A stretch of 9,930 nucleotides of DNA from Bacteroidetes bacterium UBA7368 (GTDB lineage Bacteria; Bacteroidota; Rhodothermia; Rhodothermales; UBA10348). Position numbers and translations under genes: made by a program. How positions within the stretch are numbered: the first letter of the stretch is position 1; every line of letters starts with the position of its first letter. Positions 1 through 6,761 of the stretch are shown in pieces. A model generated the notes under the pieces. The model was not told the DNA's origin, searched no databases, and worked only from the letters and a program-made list of their open reading frames with translations. The stretch spans positions 1-9,930 of the forward strand of contig DKOG01000121.1 in the NCBI GenBank assembly GCA_002469915.1. Reading direction: 5' to 3'.

Positions 1-332
1 TCATAAAATTCAACATCTGTTAAGACGCCTGAACGACGCCAGAGTCGGGCGTACAGAAAAACAGTTAGCATTCCCGTTAGCAAAAAGGCCCACCACGTCC
101 AGTTTCCATCTGCTCCACTGGAACGAACGATGTCGGTTACCAAGTTTGGAGTATCCGTGGAAAACGTCGTTGCCACCATGGAAATGCCTAAAAACCACCA
201 TGGCATGGACTGTTCGGCCAAGAAAAACGACTTGAATGTTTTTCCAGATCGTTTTGAAACGGAGAGTCCAATAATGAGGGAAAGGGCGAAGAATGCGCCC
301 ATGATGACCCAGTCGAGGGTAGCTAATTGCAT
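1..332 (-). CDS. Sodium:solute symporter (SSS family), N-terminal fragment
   Basis: Partial gene; the ATG is at 330-332 on the minus strand and the frame stays open to the left edge (110 codons visible). I translated it by hand. The protein starts MQLATLDWVIMGAFFALSLI, with a hydrophobic helix at about residues 8-25, then the family-typical stretch K31-TFKSFFLAEQSMPWW followed by a second membrane segment with G49-ISMVATTFSTDTPN (about 45-63). A third segment lies around W78-Y94 and ends in a basic patch, RLWRRSGVLTDVEFYE. The pattern of amphipathic linker, SMPWW, small-residue helix with FSTDTPN, then R-x-G-V-x-T-D-x-E-F-Y-E is typical of SSS/SLC5-type Na+-coupled transporters in the inner membrane. 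The substrate (sugar, polyol, nucleoside or other) cannot be told from the N-terminus. It is divergent from the Tat-exported Gfo/Idh/MocA gene, a pairing often seen in sugar-use loci. No clear Shine-Dalgarno precedes the ATG; the next in-frame upstream stop is only about 16 codons away, so the start is well constrained. Confidence 0.88.
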   Translation of the reverse strand, partial: MQLATLDWVIMGAFFALSLIIGLSVSKRSGKTFKSFFLAEQSMPWWFLGISMVATTFSTDTPNLVTDIVRSSGADGNWTWWAFLLTGMLTVFLYARLWRRSGVLTDVEFY

Positions 333-428
333 GGCAATGAAGACGGTTGCAGGGAGTTGAAGAGGGAGAAAGGTAGGTTATCTGGACAAACGATTTAAAA
401 TTCGCTTCAGATTTGATGCGTAAACCCC

Positions 429-458
429 TTGACATTCGGATGCGGTCGACCTTACTTG
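429..458 (+). promoter_or_regulatory. Possible sigma-70-like promoter before the GH109-like gene
   Basis: A perfect TTGACA hexamer lies at 429-434. The best-placed -10 partner is TACTTG at 453-458 (18-base spacer), a poor match to TATAAT. It would give a leader of roughly 20 bases before the ATG at 486. The -35 match is good, but the weak -10 makes this uncertain. The 153-base gap 333-485 must also hold the promoter of the divergent symporter; I see nothing convincing for that strand beyond TACCTTTC (368-375, minus strand), one base short of TAnnTTTG. Confidence 0.25.
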
Positions 459-485
459 CGAGCCTTAATAAGCAGCAGACTACTC

Positions 486-1868
486 ATGGACAGAAGAAAA
501 TTTTTGAAAGCCGGCGCCATCGCTGGAGTGGGTGCCACCGTCGGAACGGGCGAGGTCATCGCTAGGGACGTAAAGAACAAAGCCGCCGCGGTACTTGAAA
601 AGAAAGACGACCGTAAAGCCAGAATTGGTTTTATTGGAGTGGGCCTGAGGGGCCGCAATCATTTAGCCGTTCTTTTGCGGCGCGACGATATCGAAATTCC
701 TGCCATCTGTGACATTGATCCTGATGCCATTTCCGCTTCCCAAAAGATGATTAGGGAGTTCGGTTTTCCAGAAGCTGCCGTGTATACCGGAAGTGAGAAA
801 GCATTCGAGGAAATGCTGGAGCGAGACGATCTGGACGGCGTCATTATTGCGACACCTTGGCTGTGGCACACCCGTATGGCCGTCGCTGCCATGAAGGCGG
901 GTAAGTATGCGGGCATTGAGGTATCTGCTGCCAATACGATTGAAGAGTGTTGGGACTTGGTCAATACCTACGAGGAGACCGGTGTGCCCTGCATGATTTT
1001 AGAAAATGTGTGCTATCGTCGAGACGTGATGGCGGTGCTAAATATGGTCCGAGAGAACATATTTGGTGAAATGGTTCATCTCGAATGTGGATACCAGCAT
1101 GACCTTCGAGAAGTCAAGTTTAATAACGGTTCACAGGCCTACGGAGGCGGAGTCGAGTTTGGTGACAATGCGTTTTCCGAAGCTAAATGGAGAACCTTGC
1201 ATTCTGTACATCGCAACGGTGACCTGTATCCGACGCACGGAATTGGACCGGTTGCCGTGTATACGGACATCAATCGCGGGAATCGATTTGTATCCCTGAC
1301 TTCCACGGCCTCAAAAGGACGTGGATTACATGATTTTGTGGTTGACCGAGGCGGTCGGGACCACCCCAACGCGTCCGTGGATTTCAAACTGGGCGATGTG
1401 ATTACGACTGTAATTCGTACGCAGAACGAAGAGTCTATCATCGTGAGCCATGACACGAACCTTCCCAGACCATATTCTCTGGGATTCAGGGTGCAGGGTA
1501 CGAATGGCTTGTGGATGGACATTAATCGGTCACTCTACATTCAAGGCGTGAGCCCCGCTCATCGCTGGGAAGATGCTGCGCCGTATCTCGAGAAGTACGA
1601 TCACCCGCTCTGGAAAAAATATGCCGAGAAGGCGACGGGATCGGGACACGGCGGCATGGACTTTTTTGTGGATCATGCCTTTGTCGAATCGGTTAAACGA
1701 GGCGTAGACACGCCACTTGATGCCTACGATGCGGCGGCTTGGAGTGCCATTTCACCGCTTTCAGAAGCATCTATTTCGGCTGGAAACGCACCGCAAGATT
1801 TTCCTGATTTCACTCGAGGAATGTGGATGAAACGTAAGCCGGTATTTGCGCTTGGGGATGAATATTGA
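486..1868 (+). CDS. Tat-exported Gfo/Idh/MocA family protein, GH109-like (alpha-N-acetylgalactosaminidase-type)
   Basis: 460-residue protein. The ATG at 486 is chosen because it places a twin-arginine signal at the very N-terminus (DRRKFLKAGA, residues 2-11, then a small hydrophobic stretch to about 26). Starting at the upstream 429 position would bury it. A Rossmann nucleotide-binding motif GVGLRG follows at 51-56, with acidic residues D76/D78 ending the second strand, and TPWLWH at 123-128. Then come GKYAGIEVSAA (139-149), ENVCYRRD (173-180), ECGYQHDLR (200-208) and LYPTHGIGP (247-255). This series resembles GH109, the NAD+-dependent glycosidases of the Gfo/Idh/MocA superfamily. E145, Y177, Y248 and H251 fall where I recall the Elizabethkingia enzyme's active-site Glu, Tyr and Tyr-x-x-His. 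Family knowledge: GH109 cleaves alpha-GalNAc through NAD-mediated oxidation/elimination at C3; many relatives are ordinary sugar oxidoreductases. Export folded with bound cofactor would explain the Tat signal. The exact substrate is uncertain. It overlaps the next gene by 11 bases, so the two are probably co-transcribed. Confidence 0.82.
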   Translation: MDRRKFLKAGAIAGVGATVGTGEVIARDVKNKAAAVLEKKDDRKARIGFIGVGLRGRNHLAVLLRRDDIEIPAICDIDPDAISASQKMIREFGFPEAAVYTGSEKAFEEMLERDDLDGVIIATPWLWHTRMAVAAMKAGKYAGIEVSAANTIEECWDLVNTYEETGVPCMILENVCYRRDVMAVLNMVRENIFGEMVHLECGYQHDLREVKFNNGSQAYGGGVEFGDNAFSEAKWRTLHSVHRNGDLYPTHGIGPVAVYTDINRGNRFVSLTSTASKGRGLHDFVVDRGGRDHPNASVDFKLGDVITTVIRTQNEESIIVSHDTNLPRPYSLGFRVQGTNGLWMDINRSLYIQGVSPAHRWEDAAPYLEKYDHPLWKKYAEKATGSGHGGMDFFVDHAFVESVKRGVDTPLDAYDAAAWSAISPLSEASISAGNAPQDFPDFTRGMWMKRKPVFALGDEY

Positions 1869-3687
1869 TCCGGATCTGCAGACTGTTTTGAATGCTTCCG
1901 GAACGGTGTTTCTGGACGCAACTGAACAAGGAAAGGCAGGCAAGAAATTTCTTTTTTCGAATCCCGTTTCCGTCGTTCAAGCACGACAGATAGACGAGGT
2001 TGAATGCGCTCTTCAGAAACTGGATGAAAAGCTGAAAGCCGGTTTCTATGTAGCCGGTTACATCTCCTATGAGGCTGCATATGCCTTCCAAGGACAGCGT
2101 TTTTCCGATCAGAGGCACCAAGACTGGTACACCAAGCTGGGATACCCTTTGGTATGGTTTGGAGTGTACAAGGAAAGGCAAGAAGGATTTCATTCGGAGA
2201 TCAGCGATGATCTGAAGGGAAATGTCCGTCTGAGCGAGTTTCGGGACGCATCAAAACAAGGAGCGTATCAGGATGCGGTGCGCACGATTCGCGACTTGAT
2301 TGCCGAAGGAGACGTATACCAGATCAATCATACGACTCGTTTTTTGGGTGAGTTTGATGGTGACGTGGCCGCATTGTATTTCTATTTAAGAAATAGACAG
2401 CACGTGGACTTTGGTTCTTTCCTGAACGTGGGCGATCGGCAGTTTTTATCCTATTCGCCGGAATTGTTCTTTAAAAGACAGGGAACGGCTATTTCAACGC
2501 GCCCAATGAAAGGGACCGCGCCTCGAGGACAGTCTGCTGGTGAGGATGAAGCCCTCGCTCATTGGCTGAGCTTGGACGTCAAAAGTCGGGCTGAAAATCT
2601 GATGATTGTTGATCTCTTACGCAATGATCTATCCATTATTTGTGAAACGGGCAGCGTACACGTGCCGCATCTGTTTGATGTGGAATCGCTTCCGACTGTT
2701 CATCAGATGACCTCAACGATTGAAGGAAAACTGCTTCCCAATACGCCATTATCTTCGATTATTGGAGCTCTATTTCCCTGTGGCTCTATCACGGGAGCTC
2801 CGAAGATTCGAGCCATGCGTCGGATTAATGAACTGGAAAGCACGCCCCGTGGTATTTATTGTGGCGCAATCGGTTACGCGGGACCTGGAACGGACGGGGG
2901 TGAAATAGAAGGCTCCTTTTCAGTAGCTATTCGTACACTTTCAGTTCACGGAAACCAGCTGACTTATGGAGCAGGGGGTGGAATTGTGTGGGATTCTGAC
3001 CCTGATGCTGAATACGAGGAGGCCGTTCTCAAAACCAGCTTTCTCGGTGACAGCAAAAGTTCTTACGAACTGATTGAGACTATGAGGTATTCGTCGGTCG
3101 AAGGCGTTCGGCTACTCGATTTTCATTTGGATCGGCTTGAGCAATCTAGCAGCGTTATGGCCTTTGCCATGCAGCGGGATGAAATAGGCCAGGCCATTCA
3201 TTCGTACTGTGCTCAACTAGATTCCGAAGTAGTGCATAGGGTTCGATTGACACTATCTCCTAAAGGGCAAATCAATCTGACATCTAAGCCATTTGAAGCG
3301 CCCGAGTCACCGCTGAAAATTGGTCTTTCTGGTATTCGGGTAGCGTCTGGCAATCCACGTTTGGGTCACAAAACGACGCTTCGCGGAATATATGATCGTG
3401 CGCGGGCGGTAGCCCGCGCACATGGCTGGTTCGATGCCTTGTTGATTAACGAGAGGGATGAGGTGACAGAAGGAGCGGTATCGAACCTATTTCTTCGCCT
3501 AGATGGCGGATGGGTTACACCACCCCTTTCGAGCGGCGTATTACCAGGAGTGGGTCGAAGGGACTTCTTTCTCAATGTCGGTGCTACCGAACGCCCGATC
3601 TACAAGAGGGACCTGAAAAGGGCCAAAGAAATTTGCTTGACCAATGCCATTATGGGGACTCAGTCCGCGGTTTGGTCGGGTGAGTGA
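1858..3687 (+). CDS. pabB: Fused aminodeoxychorismate synthase component I / 4-amino-4-deoxychorismate lyase (PabB-PabC)
   Basis: 609-residue two-domain cytosolic enzyme for p-aminobenzoate, the folate precursor. Residues about 1-397 are a chorismate-utilising (PabB/TrpE-type) domain with EGDVYQIN (150-157), RPMKGT (215-220), GSITGAPK (309-316) and DAEYEE (383-388). K218 in the PMKGT motif is the lysine that separates PabB from anthranilate synthase, which has alanine there. From about Y403 to the end is a fold-type IV PLP (PabC) domain with the predicted Schiff-base lysine at K505 (GHKTTLR) and EGAVSNLF at 538-545. The N-terminal subdomain is shorter than in stand-alone PabB (about 450 residues), as is usual in such fusions. 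The ATG at 1858 is preferred over an in-frame TTG at 1846; it overlaps the upstream gene by 11 bases, suggesting coupled translation. No PabA glutamine amidotransferase is in the window, so ammonia must come from an amidotransferase encoded elsewhere. The 3' end overlaps the convergent dehydrogenase gene by 28 bases. Confidence 0.93.
   Translation: MNIDPDLQTVLNASGTVFLDATEQGKAGKKFLFSNPVSVVQARQIDEVECALQKLDEKLKAGFYVAGYISYEAAYAFQGQRFSDQRHQDWYTKLGYPLVWFGVYKERQEGFHSEISDDLKGNVRLSEFRDASKQGAYQDAVRTIRDLIAEGDVYQINHTTRFLGEFDGDVAALYFYLRNRQHVDFGSFLNVGDRQFLSYSPELFFKRQGTAISTRPMKGTAPRGQSAGEDEALAHWLSLDVKSRAENLMIVDLLRNDLSIICETGSVHVPHLFDVESLPTVHQMTSTIEGKLLPNTPLSSIIGALFPCGSITGAPKIRAMRRINELESTPRGIYCGAIGYAGPGTDGGEIEGSFSVAIRTLSVHGNQLTYGAGGGIVWDSDPDAEYEEAVLKTSFLGDSKSSYELIETMRYSSVEGVRLLDFHLDRLEQSSSVMAFAMQRDEIGQAIHSYCAQLDSEVVHRVRLTLSPKGQINLTSKPFEAPESPLKIGLSGIRVASGNPRLGHKTTLRGIYDRARAVARAHGWFDALLINERDEVTEGAVSNLFLRLDGGWVTPPLSSGVLPGVGRRDFFLNVGATERPIYKRDLKRAKEICLTNAIMGTQSAVWSGE
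3398..3421. repeat. Perfect GC-rich inverted repeat inside the pabC domain
   Basis: GTGCGCGGGC (3398-3407), loop GGTA (3408-3411), GCCCGCGCAC (3412-3421): a 10-bp stem with no mismatch and a 4-base loop. It lies within codons 514-522 of the pabB-pabC fusion (R-A-R-A-V-A-R-A-H), shortly after the PLP lysine K505. No T tract follows on either strand, so it does not look like a terminator. Confidence 0.85.
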
Positions 3688-4487
3688 GTCCGCCCCGTGT
3701 AGTCATCCATGGTCCGGGATATACCGAAAAATGAACCCACGGCATCAAATAGGGTGAGGGGCAGCAAACGAAGCGGGTAAGCTGTGTACACAAACCACGG
3801 CATGATGAGACGTTTTTTACGTCGTCGGATGGCATGAAAGATTCGGTGAGCTACTTTTTCCTGATCCATAATAGGCAGGAGCCATGAAAAACGTGTTTTC
3901 ACACCCTTGAACATGCCCGTGTTGATAAAGAAGGGAGCCACCAGAGTGGTGTGTATAGGAATATTTCGGTGGCGGAATTCAACTCTCATGGCTTCATCAA
4001 AGCCTACGGCTGCAAATTTGCTTGCAGCATAATCTGCCATTCGTGGGCTTGCCACAATCCCTCCAGCGGACGCGACGGTAACAATGTGCCCGGATTGCTT
4101 CTTCATCATGTGAGGAAGCAAAATGCGCACGGTCTGGAAATGCGAAATCGAATTGATACGAAATGTTCGATCTACGTCTGCTCCAGTGAGCTCTTCGAGG
4201 AACTTACCTGAGGTAACGCCTGCATTATTGACTAGAATATCTATTCCGCCTGTTTCCTCAACCAACTGCTTCAATACGTGCTCAGTCTGCTCTGTATCGG
4301 TGAGGTCACATGGGGACGTCCTTAGATTTGAAGAGCTAGCTTTTTGGAGGAGAGCAAGTCCTGTTTCATCTACGTCTAGCGCAATTGTATGAGCTCCTGC
4401 TGCGTCAAAAAGAAGCGATAAAGAGCGGCCCAGGCCACTTGCGGCCCCAGTGATCAAAATAGTCGTGTTTTTAAATTCAGATGCCAT
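3660..4487 (-). CDS. Short-chain dehydrogenase/reductase, classical SDR resembling the SDR16C/17-beta-HSD11 group
   Basis: 275-residue NAD(P)-dependent oxidoreductase. Visible motifs in order: cofactor glycine motif TGAASGLG (13-20), D38 at the end of the second strand (favours NAD(H)), CDLTD (60-64), NNAG (87-90), N112, S140 in ASAGG, and Y153-x-x-x-K157 (YAASK), which completes the Asn-Ser-Tyr-Lys catalytic set. The serine sits 13 residues before the tyrosine. The segment after the active site (APFFINTGMFKG) and the long C-terminal part with a hydrophobic, basic-flanked stretch (RRRKKRLIMPWFVYTAYPLR) and TMDDYTGR resemble 17-beta-HSD11/retinol-dehydrogenase-like SDRs. Those act on lipophilic alcohols and associate with membranes or lipid bodies. 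The real substrate is unknown; a lipid or fatty alcohol/ketone is my inference. GGAACG lies just before the ATG at 4485-4487 and could serve as a weak ribosome site. It is transcribed away from acs, and its last 28 bases overlap the end of pabB-pabC on the other strand. Confidence 0.9.
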   Translation of the reverse strand: MASEFKNTTILITGAASGLGRSLSLLFDAAGAHTIALDVDETGLALLQKASSSNLRTSPCDLTDTEQTEHVLKQLVEETGGIDILVNNAGVTSGKFLEELTGADVDRTFRINSISHFQTVRILLPHMMKKQSGHIVTVASAGGIVASPRMADYAASKFAAVGFDEAMRVEFRHRNIPIHTTLVAPFFINTGMFKGVKTRFSWLLPIMDQEKVAHRIFHAIRRRKKRLIMPWFVYTAYPLRLLPLTLFDAVGSFFGISRTMDDYTGRTHSPDQTAD

Positions 4488-4518
4488 CAGCGTTCCAAAG
4501 TGAGGGAGTGATTTGCCT

Positions 4519-4548
4519 TAAAGATAGTGTTCGGAACCTGCTGTCGGG
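4519..4548 (-). promoter_or_regulatory. Possible promoter of the short-chain dehydrogenase gene
   Basis: On the minus strand, CCGACA (4543-4548) and TATCTT (4521-4526) are separated by 16 bases, four of six matches each to the sigma-70 hexamers. The overlapping TATCTTTA (4519-4526) is one base from the Bacteroidota -7 element TAnnTTTG. It lies about 32 bases upstream of the ATG. This is a weak prediction from sequence alone. Confidence 0.25.
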
Positions 4549-4589
4549 CCTACAAGGGATTCCCCTACGCAATTTGTGCGAGCCTGCGT

Positions 4590-4597
4590 TACTTTTG
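4590..4597 (+). promoter_or_regulatory. Bacteroidota-type -7 promoter element upstream of acs
   Basis: TACTTTTG at 4590-4597 matches the TAnnTTTG -7 consensus of Bacteroidota primary-sigma promoters exactly. No TTTG -33 partner is found at the usual 19-21 base spacing; the only TTTG (4573-4576) is 13 bases away. If used, transcription would begin around 4604 and leave a leader of about 80 bases. That would exclude the alternative GTG at 4576 as the acs start. Confidence 0.35.
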
Positions 4598-4601
4598 GGA
4601 C

Positions 4602-4648
4602 TGCGAATCGATTAGTGTGGTGCGAATACCAAGCCGCTCAGATTCGCT
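4602..4648. repeat. Spaced TGCGAAT half-sites in the acs leader/control region
   Basis: TGCGAAT occurs at 4602-4608 and again at 4621-4627 (19 bases apart start to start). An inverted partner GATTCGC at 4641-4647 pairs with GCGAATC at 4603-4609. The near two-turn spacing on one side of the helix is what a multi-site operator looks like, but the copies are short and could be chance. Confidence 0.3.
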
Positions 4649-4686
4649 CCAAAATTAGCACTGAACCCCAAACCAAGTACGGAATT

Positions 4687-6627
4687 ATGGACGCACGTTA
4701 TCCAGCTTCCGAAGCATTTGCAGAACAAGCCATCGTAGGCTCACTATCCGAATATCAAGCACTGTACGATCGGTCAGTTCAGGATCCCGATGGATTCTGG
4801 GGAGAAATGGCAGGCCGTATTGATTGGATAAAACCTTTTACCAAAGTCCAAGACGCTTCGTTTGACAAAGACGATTTGCATATACGCTGGTTTGAAGATG
4901 GCATCACGAATGCCTCTTACAACGCGATAGATCGTCACCTCGATACGAGGGGAGATCAGACGGCGATGATTTTTGAACCGGACAGTCCAGACGAACCTGC
5001 TCGACACATTACGTACCGCGATTTGTACGATAACGTAAATCGTCTGGCGAACGTGTTGAAATCTAAAGGGGTCAAGAAAGGAGATCGGGTAACGATTTAT
5101 TTGCCCATGATTCCTGAGGCCGCATTTTCCATGTTGGCGTGTGCTCGAATAGGTGCTATTCACTCCGTCGTTTTTGGTGGATTCAGTCCCGAATCGCTTG
5201 CAAATCGTATCGTTAATTGCGATTCCACGGTATTGATTACAGCCGACGAGTCCATGCGTAGCGGGAAGTTTGTACCCCTCAAAGCCAATGCTGACAGAGC
5301 ATTAGCTCAGTGCCCAGATGTGGATACCGTTTTGGTTGCTCGCCGCTCGGGTCGAGATGTGGCCATGCAGGCTGGTCGCGATTATTGGATGGATGATGAA
5401 ATGGCAGCTGCGCAGGCTGAATGCGCTGTGGAGCCGATGAACGCAGAAGATCCACTGTTCATTCTGTATACCAGTGGGTCAACGGGTAAACCAAAAGGTC
5501 TCTTACACACAACAGGAGGGTACTTGGTGTATGCGGCGATGACGCATGAATACGTATTTGATTACCAAGATGGAGATGTATTCTGGTGTACGGCTGATGT
5601 AGGTTGGATTACAGGACATAGCTACATCGTGTATGGACCCCTACTGAATGGTGCTACACAAGTGTTTTTCGAAGGCGTGCCAACCTATCCGGATGCGTCT
5701 CGGTTCTGGCAAGTCGTCGATAAACACAAGGTTACCCAGTTTTACACTGCTCCAACGGCTATTCGCGCACTCATGCAACAAGGCGACTCGTTTGTGGAAG
5801 GCACGTCTAGAGATTCATTACGGCTACTCGGTACTGTAGGCGAGCCCATCAACCCGGAAGCCTGGCGTTGGTATCACGAGGTCATCGGTAAATCACGTTG
5901 TCCAATTGTGGATACGTGGTGGCAAACGGAAACCGGCGGCATCCTTATTACTCCACTTCCAGGAGCTATCGATACCAAACCAGGAAGCGCCACTAAACCC
6001 TTCTTTGGTGTGGAACCCGAAATACTGGATAATGAGGGTAATACACTGGAAGGAGCAGTCGAAGGTGTTCTGGTAATGAAGAACTCTTGGCCTGGTCAAG
6101 CCCGTACGATCTACGGAGACCATGAGCGCTATATCCAGACGTATTTCTCCACGTTCGATGGCAAGTATTTTACAGGTGATGGATGTAAAAGAGATGAGGA
6201 TGGATACTATTGGATCACGGGTCGTGTAGATGACGTGATTAATGTGTCCGGGCATCGCATGGGAACAGCAGAAGTTGAAAGCGCCTTGGTGGCACATTCC
6301 ACTGTCGCCGAAGCAGCAGTTGTGGGCTTCCCTCATGATGTGAAGGGACAAGGCATTTATTGCTATGTAACCCTTAATTCAGGCATTGATTCTTCTGCCG
6401 AACTTTCGCAGGAACTGGTTAAGCACGTTCGGACCGTGATAGGACCTATCGCGAAGCCGGATATGATCCAGTTCACTCCGTCGTTACCGAAGACCAGAAG
6501 TGGAAAGATCATGCGTCGCATACTGCGTAAGATTGCGGCAAATGATTATGCCAACTTGGGAGATACCTCCACATTGGCAGATGCTACAGTAGTTGATGAT
6601 CTAATAGAAAACAGACAAAATCGTTAG
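4687..6627 (+). CDS. acs: Acetyl-CoA synthetase (AMP-forming acetate:CoA ligase)
   Basis: 646 residues, close to the usual 650. It activates acetate with ATP to acetyl-AMP and then acetyl-CoA in the cytosol, the high-affinity route for acetate uptake into metabolism. Visible features: the N-terminal Acs segment with DPDGFW (about 33-38), P-loop [11 protein letters not shown] (261-271), [10 protein letters not shown] (409-418), the hinge/A8 motif [13 protein letters not shown] (512-524), and the C-terminal [12 protein letters not shown] (600-611). K607 is the adenylation lysine, equivalent to K609 of Salmonella Acs, whose acetylation silences the enzyme. W412 corresponds to W414, which restricts the acyl pocket to acetate; both residues share the same offset of two, which supports acetate rather than a longer acid. 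The ATG at 4687 is chosen over an in-frame GTG at 4576 because it gives the normal family length, and the additional 37 residues look non-conserved. It is the first of two same-strand central-carbon genes; pckA follows after 134 bases. It is divergent from the dehydrogenase gene. Confidence 0.96.
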   Translation: MDARYPASEAFAEQAIVGSLSEYQALYDRSVQDPDGFWGEMAGRIDWIKPFTKVQDASFDKDDLHIRWFEDGITNASYNAIDRHLDTRGDQTAMIFEPDSPDEPARHITYRDLYDNVNRLANVLKSKGVKKGDRVTIYLPMIPEAAFSMLACARIGAIHSVVFGGFSPESLANRIVNCDSTVLITADESMRSGKFVPLKANADRALAQCPDVDTVLVARRSGRDVAMQAGRDYWMDDEMAAAQAECAVEPMNAEDPLFILYTSGSTGKPKGLLHTTGGYLVYAAMTHEYVFDYQDGDVFWCTADVGWITGHSYIVYGPLLNGATQVFFEGVPTYPDASRFWQVVDKHKVTQFYTAPTAIRALMQQGDSFVEGTSRDSLRLLGTVGEPINPEAWRWYHEVIGKSRCPIVDTWWQTETGGILITPLPGAIDTKPGSATKPFFGVEPEILDNEGNTLEGAVEGVLVMKNSWPGQARTIYGDHERYIQTYFSTFDGKYFTGDGCKRDEDGYYWITGRVDDVINVSGHRMGTAEVESALVAHSTVAEAAVVGFPHDVKGQGIYCYVTLNSGIDSSAELSQELVKHVRTVIGPIAKPDMIQFTPSLPKTRSGKIMRRILRKIAANDYANLGDTSTLADATVVDDLIENRQNR

Positions 6628-6761
6628 TGGTCAGTAGCAAAAAATGTGGCCCCTTGTGTGCCTTGGTTATCGGTGTCTTTAGTTGATTTTCACCAAGTCG
6701 CTAGAAGGGTCGCCGTAGTTTACGAGACCTGAATTAATGGAGCTCACTCGCAGCATTATCT
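6628..6761 (+). other. acs-pckA intergenic region
   Basis: A 134-base gap with no open gene. CTTGGT (6662-6667) and ACCAAG (6692-6697) could pair around a 24-base loop, but no T run follows, so it is not a convincing terminator. TAGTTTAC (6716-6723) only partly matches a TAnnTTTG element. An ATG at 6737 is out of frame with pckA. Whether pckA has its own promoter cannot be settled from this sequence. Confidence 0.5.

Noticed and set aside
10..435. Open frame of 141 codons on the minus strand
   Set aside because: It is a different frame over the same DNA as the symporter N-terminus at 1-332, whose translation shows clear SSS-family hallmarks. The 141-codon frame has no recognisable features.
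429..485. Upstream in-frame start for the GH109-like protein
   Set aside because: It would put 19 non-signal residues before the twin-arginine motif; the ATG at 486 places that motif at residues 3-4 as expected.
1846..1857. TTG start for pabB-pabC
   Set aside because: It adds only four residues and uses a rare start codon; ATG at 1858 is in frame and overlaps the upstream stop in a normal coupled arrangement.
4576..4686. GTG start giving acetyl-CoA synthetase 37 additional residues
   Set aside because: The extension shows no Acs features and crosses a likely promoter element; the ATG at 4687 gives the usual family length.
6662..6697. CTTGGT...ACCAAG as a terminator after acs
   Set aside because: 6-bp stem with a 24-base loop and no T run; it lacks the form of an intrinsic terminator.
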